A DNA stretch of 64,000 bases from Kitagawia praeruptora (taxonomy: Eukaryota; Streptophyta; Magnoliopsida; Apiales; Apiaceae). A program made the translations under genes and the position numbers. Numbering within the stretch: the first letter of the stretch is position 1; each line of letters starts with the position of its first letter. The notes below the pieces were generated by a model, which saw only the letters and a list, made by a program, of their open reading frames with translations, was not told the origin of the DNA and made no database searches. The stretch covers positions 61,613,501 to 61,677,500 of the forward strand of contig CM075354.1 in NCBI GenBank assembly GCA_037693485.1, given 5' to 3'. Of this stretch, positions 21,681-31,876 are shown in pieces.

Positions 21681-21785
21681 CTTGTTTGGCATAATTATTA
21701 AGCCATCACCCTCGCTCACACTACCAGATTCTGATTTACCCATAACAACGGTATCCATATATTTAAATCTGTCCATAATAGGCAA
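21681..21785 (-). pseudogene. eRF3 release factor exon fragment a, copy A
   Basis: Exactly 35 codons between an AG acceptor and a GT donor on the minus strand. It contains LPIMDRFKYMDTVVMGKSES and GLIIMPNK, the EF-Tu-domain-2-like segment directly after the GTPase domain of eRF3. Copy B has D where copy A has Y in DRFK-Y-M, closer to the family. The frame is open, but neither the GTPase domain nor the C-terminal barrel is present. Confidence 0.87.
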
Positions 21786-22544
21786 CTTACAAACAAATTG
21801 AAATGAGATAACGTAGACAATCAACACATCAATAAGGATGTAACTGTAAAATATTTCAAACTACAGCTAAGTCATCAACAATTTAATTAACTGAGATATG
21901 TATAATCACAGCCCTGAAATGTGAACCAGATCCAAAACATCATGAAGATCATGATCACCTTGATTTAAGAGCATCTTGCATACCTAATTGGGGCATTTGG
22001 ATAGCGAGACACATATATATTTAAATGTGAACGCATGCACATATATAAGCAATTGGTTTTTGAGATGGTCAATTATTTTGAAGCTCAAAATAGTTCAAGC
22101 AAATTAGCAGCTAAGCTCTGGTAAGTGGTCTGAATTGTTTTGTGTGACAAGTGTAAATTAGCACATCAAGACTAGTTGATTAACATCTACTAATTATTAT
22201 TTTACATCAAAGAATAATAATATTACAAATTTCAAGCACGTTCTTATTAGCTAATTAAACTGGTGTATAGTGATATAATAGTTTTAATTTTCGTACTCAT
22301 TGCAAACAAATAGGATTGTGAGTCATCATGTATATGCATTAGATAGCAGTGAGGAGGCCAGTACCAATTTTGAAATTTATATAAGCAAAAACAAATTTCA
22401 TAGGCACTGGCTTCCCTTCCGAAGATTACATGATTATTCCTATGTGATTCCATATGATATAAATTTCTAAGAGCAACTTGAGAAACATGAAAAGGTATGC
22501 TTATAGATGCTTTGTCAAAGGTGCTGAGTCCTACCCTGACAGCA

Positions 22545-22779
22545 ACAACAGGAAGACCCTGAATATATTATAAGAGAATCAGAGAACTAGGGTTGTAATT
22601 TCTGATTTCTAGAATACCACAGTAATCTCAAGGGGCCTGATATGTATCTATATTTAAGGTATAATAAAAGGAATGAGATGTTCAATAAGTAAAAGGAGTA
22701 CCTCTTTTGTATCCTGACATTCCTACAAGTTGTGAATCACGCACAACTTTATAAAGATCTGCAGGAACTATTGGTTTCT
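22545..22779 (-). pseudogene. Captured exon-like segments, family unknown, copy A
   Basis: There are two pieces. 22,702-22,779 reads KPIVPADLYKVVRDSQLVGM then SGYKR before a GT donor. About 22,560-22,537 continues GLPVVAVR after a CAG acceptor and may read further (VGLSTFDKAS). In copy B the first piece has a canonical TTTACAG acceptor; in A one base change alters it. I do not recognise the protein. Orientation matches the other captured exons. Confidence 0.42.
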
Positions 22780-23221
22780 CTAAATGAAAGCCAATGTAAG
22801 TGAGCAAGCTGGTCATCCATTATCAGCCACTCAAACAAACTCATCTAATTAATTATTAATATATTGTCACAACTAAGTATATTCCGGGAATTGGCATAGA
22901 AACATTAACAGACGTAAGTAAAACGATAAATTTATATAGGGAAATTAACATCTAGAGTCAAACCAGCAATATCATGAATCCTAAATTGATACAGAGAACC
23001 GAGATAAGGGCAAACAATTACCTCGGATAATCAAACCAAGAGATGCCAAATCGAACCTAGAGAAGTGAAATCACACCGGAGAATTCAAGTATGCAGCGTA
23101 ATGAAAGTGAGTGGAGAAAGTAAGAATAAAGCTTCGATTAGGGATACGTATCAATGGGCAGCAATTAGTGACAGTCAGCGATTAGTAAGAATTAGCATCG
23201 AGCAATCATGAATAAATATAC

Positions 23222-23390
23222 CTTGTAGTTCTGACAACAATCATGAAATCTCAACTTTGTATCACTTGTACGACTTTCACTACTAACTGTAAAAGCTCGA
23301 TGATGTCCTGATCCAAGGTCTCCACTACCCCAAAAAATCCCCAAAAATCCCCAAACCAAATGCCACAGCACTAGCTGACGCTCGAGGAAT
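23222..23390 (-). pseudogene. Captured exon-like segment with 10-bp duplication, copy A
   Basis: Minus strand, between an AG acceptor and a GT donor. It reads IPRASASAVAFGLGIF at the start and HHRAFTVSSESRTSDTKLRF near the end. In copy A a tandem 10-bp duplication (around 23,338-23,350, AAAAATCCCC) breaks the frame; in copy B the frame is intact through the exon. Unrecognised protein with a Gly/Ala-rich stretch. Confidence 0.45.
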
Positions 23391-24212
23391 CTATCACATA
23401 GTTAATTATAAACATACCAAGGTTTAGTAACAATAAAAATAAATAAAAAGTTTGATGAAACAACTCGATAATTATAAACTTACAAATAAGACAGCCCACC
23501 AAGGAACAACATTATGTGCCAAGTACTTTGTCTTAAGCTAAATGTATCCAAAAGAAAATCAAACAAAGTACAAAGGAATGAAGCATTTACAGCATCAGTT
23601 ATATCCCTCACTAGCACACCTAGGGGAACAATCATGTGATAAAATAAACTTCTTATATTAATATAGTAACCTATTTCTAAGCACTAAAAAATATTAAGAA
23701 TTATATTAATGCAGTTGCACTTCTTCTCCAATTGATTATATAGCACCTAAATTAGTAAAACATCTGCAATCAAAATCGAAATTAGGATTGTAAATGAACA
23801 GTACCAGGAGATTCAAATGGATTGGAGTACATTGTTATGGGATTTTAGAAGGTACAAATGACTTATCCACAATGTTTCTCACAACATCATATCTGCAGAA
23901 GAAACAGAATGCGGATGAAACATGTTACTCCAGCTAATTTGAGACTTGAGTGCTCTTGTTACATTAAACTTCCTCTCATAGTTCATAAAAGCCCAGTCCC
24001 ACACACAAAGAATTTTTTTTTATTTTACTACACAAATCTAGCCATTATTAAACCACTTTTTTATAATTTCCCTACTCTTATGGTAGAGTATAAGTTTACC
24101 ATATATCTTTACTCATTCATTAGATAACTATTATGCTTCTAATAGTTATTAGATAAATTCCGTAATGAGAAGATAAGTAGGAAACTAGCTTAAATGTTTC
24201 CTTTTTAAATAC

Positions 24213-24414
24213 CTATGCTAGATATCCAACTTAGAGATCCAGAATTCAAATCACTGCAGCCTCCGATATCCCTATCTCCAAGAAGAACATGATCTGGTAG
24301 ACCAAGAAAAGGCCCTAATATGCTGTGAAACTGCTGGATGACAGATGGCCAGTTACTTCTTGTCAATTCTGCACCTCTAGCAGAAACATCTCCTAATACA
24401 AGCAGTATATGAGG
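24213..24414 (-). pseudogene. Calcineurin-like metallophosphoesterase exon fragment
   Basis: Minus strand; reads HILLVLGDVSARGAELTRSN and, further on, LGPFLGLPDHVLLGDRDIGG. The GDVSARG and GDRD blocks are metal-binding motifs of the Cdc1/MPPE1/Ted1-like branch of calcineurin-like metallophosphoesterases, ER/Golgi membrane enzymes that act on GPI-anchor ethanolamine phosphate in characterised members. In family members a His or a related residue follows LP; here it is Asp. An AG acceptor precedes and a GT follows. Single exon only; other exons are not seen. Seen once, because copy B runs off the window. Confidence 0.8.
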
Positions 24415-24912
24415 CTTCAAAAGTTAAAAAGATTTCTGGTTCATAAATTAGCACACATGAAATCAGGTCAGAATGTGGAGTCTAATTAAACATACCTCGG
24501 GAAAGACACACATAGTTATAAGGTTAGGGTATCACATAAACAAGAATGTTAAAGGCTTTCTTCTACAAATGCAATCCAATATTCCACTCAACCTGCAAAA
24601 CCCATTCTGTTATTCAATTCAAGTAGGAGGTATAAACCATTTGCTAGAAACTATAGCGACAAACATCTAACACGGTGGGCAATATATGCATCACAAGAAT
24701 CAACTAATAGCCCCAGCTCTACGAAAAAGACAATGGTGTAATCTGCTAGCTAATAATCTGAATCCATATAATTAAACTATATGGTTTCTAGAATATTCCA
24801 CAAGACCTAGTAATTGAGATTTGTGATACATAGATACATACATATATTACTAAACAAACATACATACATAGAAAATATAAATATAAAACAAACAACACAT
24901 AAAATACATAAA

Positions 24913-24953
<41 letters not shown>

Positions 24954-25828
24954 CTAGCGTTCAAATAGAAACCAACCTTAGAATAGAAACTAGAAACCTA
25001 CACTAAATAAATTATATTTCATTTATTTTAATGGCCCCGCTGGGGGCACCTTCACAAAAAACTTATAAAATTCCTGGCTCTATTCAACAAAAATATAAAA
25101 AAAAATTAAAAAAAAAGTTACTGTTCACGTGCCACGTCATCACGTGAACAGTAATTTTTTTTAATTTTTTTAATTTTTTTGTTGAATAGAGCCAATAATT
25201 TTAAACATTTTTTGTATTGGGGTACTATATATATATATATGAATGAACATATACATACCAGTAAATTAGGTGACCCATAGAAGCCCAATCGAACCAAGAA
25301 AAACCCCTAAGTTTGTTTTTGTTAATAACAACCCTAAATTTCCAGACGAGCAATCTAATTGAAACCGGAGAAGCCCTAATCGAACACAGAGAAGCCCAAT
25401 TGAACCCAGCCATCGTGATTTTCAGTAGTGGCGATTCATAAAAGCAATTAGTTGAAAAAATCTGTGGCAGTAGAGTGAAGTAGAGTTAATTGATTAGCAA
25501 TGAACGTTAGCCAAGAAATCAATTAACCAATGGATTAGAAAAACTGAGAGTCGATTAGCCTTAATGGTGTTGAGAGTTCTGATTAATCCCCTTTTGTCGA
25601 TACAGAGAAGCCCTAGGGTTTGGTTGAGAGAAGAAATCGAGTACAATAAATCAATATGACTTCAATTAGTATGAATATAAAGAAGCTGATTTGTATGACT
25701 TGGGAGGAAGAAAGCCGATGGAGAGTTTTTGGTATGTGATTTGTATGAGTTAAGGTCGCGGCTACTATTTGAGGGTGAGGAAGTGACTGATATGTTTTTA
25801 TATTATATGCTTTTACTCTTTTTTATAT
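24415..25828. other. CACTA interior: AT-rich, TA tract, leader-like DNA
   Basis: Contains an exon-like minus-strand piece at about 24,670-24,723 (ELGLLVDSCDAYIAH, unassigned), a (TA)n tract at 24,917-24,951 and a long palindrome (next entry). From 25,230 to 25,660 there are repeated AGAAGCCC.AATCGAACC phrases that look like plant 5' leader or genomic flank. No gene. Confidence 0.45.
25075..25194. repeat. Perfect-core hairpin inside the CACTA
   Basis: Two arms of about 54 bp (TGGCTCTATTCAACAAAAA ... ACTGTTCACGTG and its complement) flank a loop of about 9 bp, with differences only in A-run lengths. It resembles the core of a small fold-back MITE; its outer ends are not defined. Confidence 0.7.
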
Positions 25829-26202
25829 CAGATGCTATTAGCATCGGCATTACAAGAACCAACACATAAAACATGTTTATAGAGTCGGCATTACAAGAAC
25901 TGACGCTTAAAACATGTTTATAGCGTCGGCAACTAGAAGACCGATGCTAAAGGTTTGATTTTAGGCGTCGGTTGTTTCATAACCGACACTTTTACTATTT
26001 TTAGGCGTCGGCATTCAGAAGCCCGACGCATATAAAGGGTTTTAGGCGTCGGTTAAATTAGTAAACCGACGCAAAAGGTCCAAAACAAATGACTTTAAGC
26101 GTCGGTTAAGCTAATAAACGACGCCTAAAATATGTATAGGCCACGGCTCTCTAGAAAACCGACGCCAAAAGTGCGACGATATAAGACCTTTCTGTACTAG
26201 TG
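25829..26202. repeat. CACTA right subterminal repeat array
   Basis: About eight GCGTCGG/GGCGTCGG motifs, most paired with CCGACGC or close variants into stem-loops of about 30 bp, up to the terminal CTGTACTAGTG. This mirrors the left array. Confidence 0.85.
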
Positions 26203-27376
26203 TTCTCTGCGTTCGGATATCTAGTTTCTGTATCTTTGAGAATATGAGAAACATAGAACACCGGATACTGGTTCCCTTCATGTTCTTTGACCAACACGGC
26301 TCCAAGGGTTCGGTCGTTCACAGCTAAATACAGCTGTAAGGTTTCTTTCGAATCAGGCCTCATTAAGAGTGGGGCTTTCACTAAGTATTCTTTAACCTCC
26401 TCAAATGCTTTCTGGCAATTCAGCCCCCACTCAAAATTCTTGGACCCCCGAAGTACTTCAAAGAATGGTAAGGCCTTCTCGGCCGATCTGGAAATGAACC
26501 TCCTCAGGGCTGCTAACCGTCCGGTCAGCTTCTGAATGTCCTTGACCGTCTTCGGTGCTTCCATGTCGATGACTGCTTTAATCTTTTCTGGGTTTGCTTC
26601 GATCCCTCGGGCACTGACCATGTATCCCAAAAAATTTCCACTGTGTACTCCGAACGTACACTTGTTCGGGTTGATCCTCATATTGTTCCTCCTGAATGTC
26701 TCGAAACACTCCCTTAAATCTTCAGCGTGATCCCTGAAAAGGGACTTAACAATCATGTCATCTACATAGCATTCCATGTTCCGACCAATCTGAGCCTTGA
26801 ACACTTTGTTGATCATCTTCTGAAATGTTGCCCGGGCGTTCTTCAGGACGAAAGGCATCTTAATATAGGCATAAGTGTCGTTCGGTGTGATGAATGCTGT
26901 CTTTGGCGCATCCTCGGCATTCATGGCGATCTGGTGGTATCCCGAGAAAGCATCCAAAAAACTGAGTATTTGATGCCCCGAAGTTGCATCTATCAGTTGG
27001 TCGATATTCGGCAGAGGATAGTGGTCCTTCAGACAATGTTTATTCAGGTCGGTGTAATCCACACATATCCTCCACTTGCCATTTGACTTCTTAACCACAA
27101 CCACGTTTGCCAACCAGTTGTTTCCTCAATGAACTTTGCTTCCAGCAATTTTTCCACTTCAGCTTGAATTACTTTTTGCCTTTCCATGACGAAATTTCTC
27201 TTCTTTTGTCTTACAGGCTTGGCTTCGGGAGCCACATTCAGACAATGTTTGGCTACCGAAGGATCCAGCCCTGGCATATCTTCGGGGTCCCACGCAAACC
27301 CATCATGGAACTCCCTAATGACTTTGATAACTTTCTCTTTTAGCTCTGGTTCCATGTTTTTGCCAATTTGGATCAT
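26203..27376 (-). pseudogene. Tat reverse transcriptase and RNase H (N-terminal part)
   Basis: Minus strand. 27,376-27,044 encodes the N-terminal RT approach (FAWDPEDMPGLDP; VEKLLEAKFIEE). The frame then shifts near 27,100, and 27,113 downward continues with ANVVVVKKSNGKWRICVDYT, LDAFSGYHQI and the catalytic YVDDM. The RNase H start (YLAVNDRTLGAVLVKE; YPVFYVSHILK) follows and stops at the CACTA target site. All RT catalytic motifs are visible, but one frameshift and the transposon insertion disable it. Confidence 0.9.
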
Positions 27377-28936
27377 CTTTCAGGACTGACCCACGTACAA
27401 CTCGACCTCTTCTGTTTCGGTAGCCGGCTCGACAATCGGGCTCGATAGGTCGGCCCCAAATTTCCAACTCTATGTTTAGCAATTGATGACTGCCCCCAGT
27501 TTCGTTCTCATTTCTCTTCCTTTTACCAGCTTCAGTCATTTCCACATCCTTGTCTTTCTCCAAATCTTCCAACAAAATGATTCGTACGGCCTTTTGGTCG
27601 CCTCTAATTTCTCCGACGCCATGTTCGGTCGGGAACTTCAACTTTAGATGGGGGATAGATGACACAGCCTGAAAAGAAATAAGGCTGGTCTCCCCAAAAT
27701 GCCGTTGTAAGGGTTGTTGACCCGAACAATGTAGAACTTAGCTTCATTAACAACTGTATATGGAGCCTTCCCCAACAAAACGTTCAGCGTGATCGTGCCT
27801 TCGATCGGTACCGGTTGGTTACCAAAACTGTACAATGGTGCCTCATGGCACGGCTCCAGCTGTTCACCACCCAGGTTCATCTTGCAATATGTTCGGTGAT
27901 ACTGTATGTTGACCGAACTTCCTTCATCGACCAGCAATCTCCAAATCTTGTTTTCCCCTATGACGGGGTTTATTACAAGAGGGTCTTCGTGCGGCCATAT
28001 CACATCTTCAAAGTCATCTTCCGTGAATGATATCGGAAGTGGTTGCTTGGCTGCACTTGACTGGTAGAGGCTATAGATTTGCCTAGCATACTTCTTTCGG
28101 GCTGTTTTACTGTCCCGATCGAGTATGGTTCCTCCGAATATTGTTCCGACTTCACCCCGATACTTCTCTGAACCTTCGGCATCTCTAGTGTCTCTCCTGT
28201 TTTCCTTATCATCTAGCTTGTCTCTTAAATTTCCAACGAACTTGGTCAGTTCTCCGTCTTTTATCATTTTTTCAATCAATTTCTTCAAGTGGTAACATTC
28301 ATCAGTGTTGTGCCCTTTATCCCGATGATAATCACAATATTTGTTATCGCTCCTTCTGTTTTCAGGGGTCTTTAACCTGGGTGGCCTAACGAACCCAAGC
28401 TTACCCTTTATCTCGTGGAGAATCTTCGAGATAGGTGTGTCAAGTGGCGTGAACACAGTACTATCTTTATCTCTTCTTCTTTCGGCCCCCTTATCGGGCC
28501 TTGTGTCGTTCAGCCTGCTTTTAACATCACCACGACCCCTTCGGTCGTCTCTTCGATCATCCTTTCTATCATCCCTTCTCTCATTCTTTTTACTCTCCTT
28601 GTACCCCCCAATCGATTCCATTTTTCTTCTAATTTCCTCACCCCTTAGATAAATATCATTTAAATTCCTAGGTGGTATATCGTAAAGTGAGGATCGAAGT
28701 TTCTTACCTTTAATGGGGTCGAGGCCTGCGGCTAAGAATCCCGTTGCTTTCACTCTGTCCAGATTTGTGACCATTCCAGCCTCTTCCTTGAATCTTGCCA
28801 AGTAATCCCCCAAGTCTTCGTTTGGCCCCTGTCTGCAGTGAATCAGAGCCTCCGTGTCCTTCTCTCTTCGGCACAGGTGTGAGTAGTGCCTCAAGAACTT
28901 CCTTTTTATCTGTTCATCTTGCACAACATCTTGCAC
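27315..28936 (-). pseudogene. Tat gag (C-terminal) and protease
   Basis: Minus strand. The gag part contains FLRHYSHLCRREKDTEALI, a highly charged KNERRDDRKDDRRDDRRGRG-type stretch and a zinc knuckle variant (CDYHRDKGHNTDEC). The retroviral-type aspartic protease follows, with the catalytic segment reading LVDEGSSVN in place of the usual D-G/T-G and a flap-like NGILGRPAL. The main frame ends at 27,644; 27,665-27,315 continues the linker towards RT in another frame. Confidence 0.85.
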
Positions 28937-29604
28937 AACATGACATCACAGTGCCCCATATCAGTCATGAACGATTCATTCTTCTCACAATGGTCTTTGG
29001 GGTCACCCTTTCCATTGAATTCGGTCATCTTTGAGAACTGCCTTCCCGGGGGCGGTCGAAACTGTTCGATATCCTCAGTCAACACTGGCTCGTGGCTGAC
29101 TTTTCTTTCCCCAAACAAAGCTTTCTCAATCCTACGGATGCGGTCGTCCGTATGAGGACCATCTTCTTCTGAATCAGAAGAGTACACTACCTTCGACCTG
29201 GTTCTCCTAGAGTGTGATTCAGAGTCCCCCGACTCATCTTCATCATTTCTAATCCTCGGCCTCCTATCCCTTCGATCTTCCAACTCCGGGTCTTCGGCTT
29301 CTAGAGCCTCGCGGATTACTTTCTCTTGCAACTCGATCTCCTCCCTTTGTAGCTTTAGGGCCTCTAGCCTCAAGCGATCGGCCTCCCTCTTCTTGGCCAG
29401 ACGTTCGGCCTCCTTACTGCTCCTTTCTTTCTCAATTTCCTTCCACTTCCCCTTAGCCTTTTGTTCCTCTCGCCATTTCATGAGCATCTCCTGTTGTTCT
29501 TCGGGAGACGGCATATCCCCCTCTTCGTCAAAAGTCAGCAGCCTTGGGGTGATGGGAGTTGTCCCTGGGATTATGGGATGAGTGGTGCGACTGTGTCCAG
29601 CCAC
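28906..29604 (-). pseudogene. Tat gag N-terminal region
   Basis: Minus strand; starts MAGHSRTTHPIIPG. It contains a long charged predicted coiled coil (EEQKAKGKWKEIEKERSSKE) and the conserved MTEFNGKGDPKDHCEKNESF entry to the capsid domain. It runs into a tandem TGCACAACATCT duplication near 28,920-28,945 and loses frame. The middle of the capsid domain is missing between LCKM and the next block, so gag is both frameshifted and internally deleted. Confidence 0.85.
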
Positions 29605-29686
29605 GGTACTATCGTCAGCTAAAGGTAATTATTCGACATTATTCGTCATGATTGCTAGTGGATCTTAACACAAACGTATCTCTACG

Positions 29687-29704
29687 TTCCCACAGACGGC
29701 GCCA
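29687..29704 (-). promoter_or_regulatory. Primer binding site of the Tat element
   Basis: The minus strand reads TGGCGCCGTCTGTGGGAA two bases inside the 5' LTR. TGGCGCCG-type sites are usual in plant Tat and Athila elements and pair with the 3' end of a host tRNA (Asp-type in described members). It fixes the element orientation. Confidence 0.8.
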
Positions 29705-29706
29705 AA

Positions 29707-30572
29707 TGTTACGACTAGATTCTACCGGATAACGATTCGGTCGGACCTGCAGAAGAAGAATGCGAGGGTTTGGCCCCCCGATTCACCTCCGGTGTGAGAA
29801 TAAGTCAGTCGGTTCTTTGTAAGTAATTTGAACGTAGAGAGATTGTGTTTTTTGTGTGTAATTGTGTATGAATGAATATCTCAAACCTGAATAACCTTAT
29901 TCTCTTCTCCTCCGTCGATTACCGAAGGATCCGGCGTCATGGGAGAACGTGTCCCACGTCTGTAGGATCGTGTAACCATAAGACCGTTACCATCGACACA
30001 GCCAGATTATCATGGGTGTTAAGTAACCAACTCATCTAAAATCTCAAGGTATTAGAGGGAGGCCTTATATGGATCTTATATTATATTCTAACACTCCCCC
30101 TCACTCGAAAGCCCATATTTGGGTCGAAGAGTGGATCATGGGCGCTCATCTTTGGAGCATAACTTGCCTTCGTGTCCATATTAAATATTGAGAATATTGG
30201 GGGTCGTAGAGAGTCGAACCTGGGACCTCTGCGTGCCTGAGCTTTGATACCATGTTGGTTTTTTGATATAGGAGGGAGAGAGATAATTATTGGGTAGAAG
30301 CCTATACTTTTATTGATCATAAGGCTCTTTATAAAGAGCCAATACAAGATAAATATCCATGATTAGTGCCACATATAAAGCCTAATCAAGTCTTAAATCT
30401 TTTACAATCAAGCAACATTAAAAACACAATCAAAAATTTGATATTATTGTTATAATTTAGAATCAATATTCCAACAATGGGCTTCCTTCAGATTATGATT
30501 GTGGGCCTTCGACCCAATCCATTCAGATGATGGGCCTTCGGTCCAGTCCATTGAATTTACTGGCCTCCAACA
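29707..30572 (-). repeat. 5' LTR of the Tat element with 465-bp insertion
   Basis: 866 bp, which reduces to 401 bp when the TRIM-like insertion and one copy of its ATGGG target duplication are removed. TG...CA ends; AGATG follows at 30,573. About 20 substitutions from the 3' LTR by eye. Confidence 0.9.
30017..30476 (-). mobile_element. Chimeric TRIM/SMART-like element in the LTR
   Basis: 460 bp flanked by ATGGG (30,012-30,016 and 30,477-30,481), with TGTTAAG... at the left and ...CCAACA at the right. The minus strand has a PBS-like TGGTATCAAAGC (complement of 30,241-30,252), one base from the initiator-Met tRNA site, directly inside a right LTR-like block (30,253-30,476). A CCCCCTCAC-type polypurine complement is near 30,096. 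The left LTR-like block (30,017 to about 30,095) does not match the right one. The B-box-like GGTTCGACTC (complement of about 30,211) sits in the interior. Confidence 0.6.
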
Positions 30573-30577
30573 AGATG

Positions 30578-30786
30578 ATACTAAGACTAAGAAATTAGCA
30601 GCAGCAGAGGAAAGTGATGATCAGGATAATAGTCATCGTTTTAATTCATAAAGGTAGCTCAAAAGAACAAATCCAAGTTCATTAAAGGCTAGTAAAAATC
30701 CTTGTGCTGAAAGTTTCAGCAAAGACACGTGTTTTTGAATTGAGTGGGGTAGGGACTTTTTAAATAGTTAGCTTGCATGATTTTAA
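30578..30786. other. Spacer between Tat and TRIM elements
   Basis: The first 70 bp could encode an acidic C-terminal peptide (AAAEESDDQDNSHRFNS, stop) on the plus strand, but no upstream exon is identifiable. Otherwise nothing is seen. Confidence 0.3.
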
Positions 30787-30791
30787 CAGAG

Positions 30792-31720
30792 TGTTGGTTT
30801 TTAGGTTTATGGGTGTAGGTGTATCAGCATGATGAACAAAGCATAAGAAAGAAAATATAATGTGAATGCATATATTTTGTTCATTGGTGGGCTTGGGCTT
30901 ATATAAGCCAATACATAACCTTATCTCCTAAAAACACTACAACTACAATTCAAAATTAAATCATAACTAATCCTAAACTATTATCCTAGAAATTTGGTCA
31001 ACAACAACCAATTTATTAAAATAAATTCAAATTTAAAAATCAAAGCATAATTTTAACACTCCTCCTTGCTTTGATATTTTAATTGCCATCAAAACAAATT
31101 ATCATCTTCATTATTCTGGGTAGTAGCCACTCTTGTACTGGACTTCTTTATTAGCTTTTTTTGTACTTCCAAAAATACCAAAAATATGGTGTTCTTGTGC
31201 ATACTCCTTATAGATTGTAGTTGTCTCCATTTGTTTTTCATGAATGTAATTTTTGGTTGTAATTTTTGTGTATGGCTTCTCAGCCATGATATGTTGTGAT
31301 TTTATGGTTATGGTTGTATATGACTTCTCAGCCGTGGCATATGATGTTATGGTTATGGATATAGTTTTTGGTTATGGTTATGGATATATGTTATAGGTCA
31401 TGGTGTTTTAGAGGTCCCTTAAGAAGAGAGCTCTGATACCATATGTTGGTTTTTAGGTTTATGGGTGTAGGTGTATCAGCATGATGAACAAAGCATAAGA
31501 AAGAAAATATAACGTGAATGCATATATTTTGTTCATTGGTGGGCTTGGGCTTATATAAGCCAATACATAACCTTATCTCCTAAAAACACTACAAGTACAA
31601 TTCAAAAATATTCAAAATTAAATCATAACTAATCCTAAACTATTATCTTAGAAATTTGGTCAACAACAACCAATTTATTAAAATAAATTCAAATTTAAAA
31701 ATTAAAGCATAATTTTAACA
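30792..31720 (-). mobile_element. TRIM retrotransposon (929 bp)
   Basis: LTRs at 30,792-31,058 (267 bp) and 31,444-31,720 (277 bp) begin TGTTGGTTTTTAGG and end AATTTTAACA. They differ by about four substitutions and one 10-bp indel. The target duplication CAGAG lies at 30,787-30,791 and 31,721-31,725. The minus strand has the initiator-Met PBS TGGTATCAGAGC (complement of 31,430-31,441) two bases inside one LTR, and a CAAGGAGGAG polypurine tract next to the other. The internal 385 bp has no coding capacity and contains GTTATGG-type short repeats. Confidence 0.92.
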
Positions 31721-31876
31721 CAGAGTTTATAGCGCCATGGCTTTATATACGGTGTACTACACGTAAAATCCAGCAAAGTCGAGTGATAGTATATATTATG
31801 TGTTAAACCTAGCAGTTGGAAATCTGACAATCTTCCAACTAGCCCATCAAGTACTCTCCTCTCACACGCAAGCGAT

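Larger units (their letters stand above)
19961..26202. mobile_element. CACTA transposon carrying host exon fragments (Pack-CACTA), copy A
   Basis: The termini are CACTAGTACAGA at 19,961 and its reverse complement ending at 26,202, flanked by the 3-bp target duplication TTC (19,958-19,960 and 26,203-26,205). Removing the element rejoins the Tat RNase H frame. Both subterminal zones carry arrays of GCGTCGGTT motifs, many as short hairpins with AACCGACGC. No transposase is seen, so it is non-autonomous. Its 6.24 kb holds minus-strand exon fragments of eRF3, of a metallophosphoesterase and of unidentified genes, mostly with plausible splice borders. Confidence 0.92.
14248..30572 (-). mobile_element. 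Tat-lineage Ty3/Gypsy LTR retrotransposon (nested insertions), copy A
   Basis: The element is bounded by LTRs that start TGTTACGAC and end CTCCAACA, with the 5-bp target duplication AGATG at 14,243-14,247 and 30,573-30,577. Coding order on the minus strand is gag, protease, RT, RNase H, second (archaeal-type) RNase H, integrase. A second RNase H between RNase H and integrase is a hallmark of the Tat lineage, and so are a large 3' region with an antisense gene and tandem repeats. Total length is 16,325 bp, about 9.6 kb after removing the CACTA and TRIM-like insertions. All coding regions are damaged. The LTRs differ at about 20 of 401 positions by eye. Confidence 0.9.

Noticed and set aside
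26287..28652. Plus-strand open frames across the pol and gag region
   Set aside because: They are mirror frames of the minus-strand RT, protease and gag sequences, which carry the recognisable motifs.
30205..30245. tRNA gene suggested by the B-box-like GGTTCGACTC on the minus strand
   Set aside because: No A box or cloverleaf could be placed. It is the post-PBS part of the TRIM-like element.
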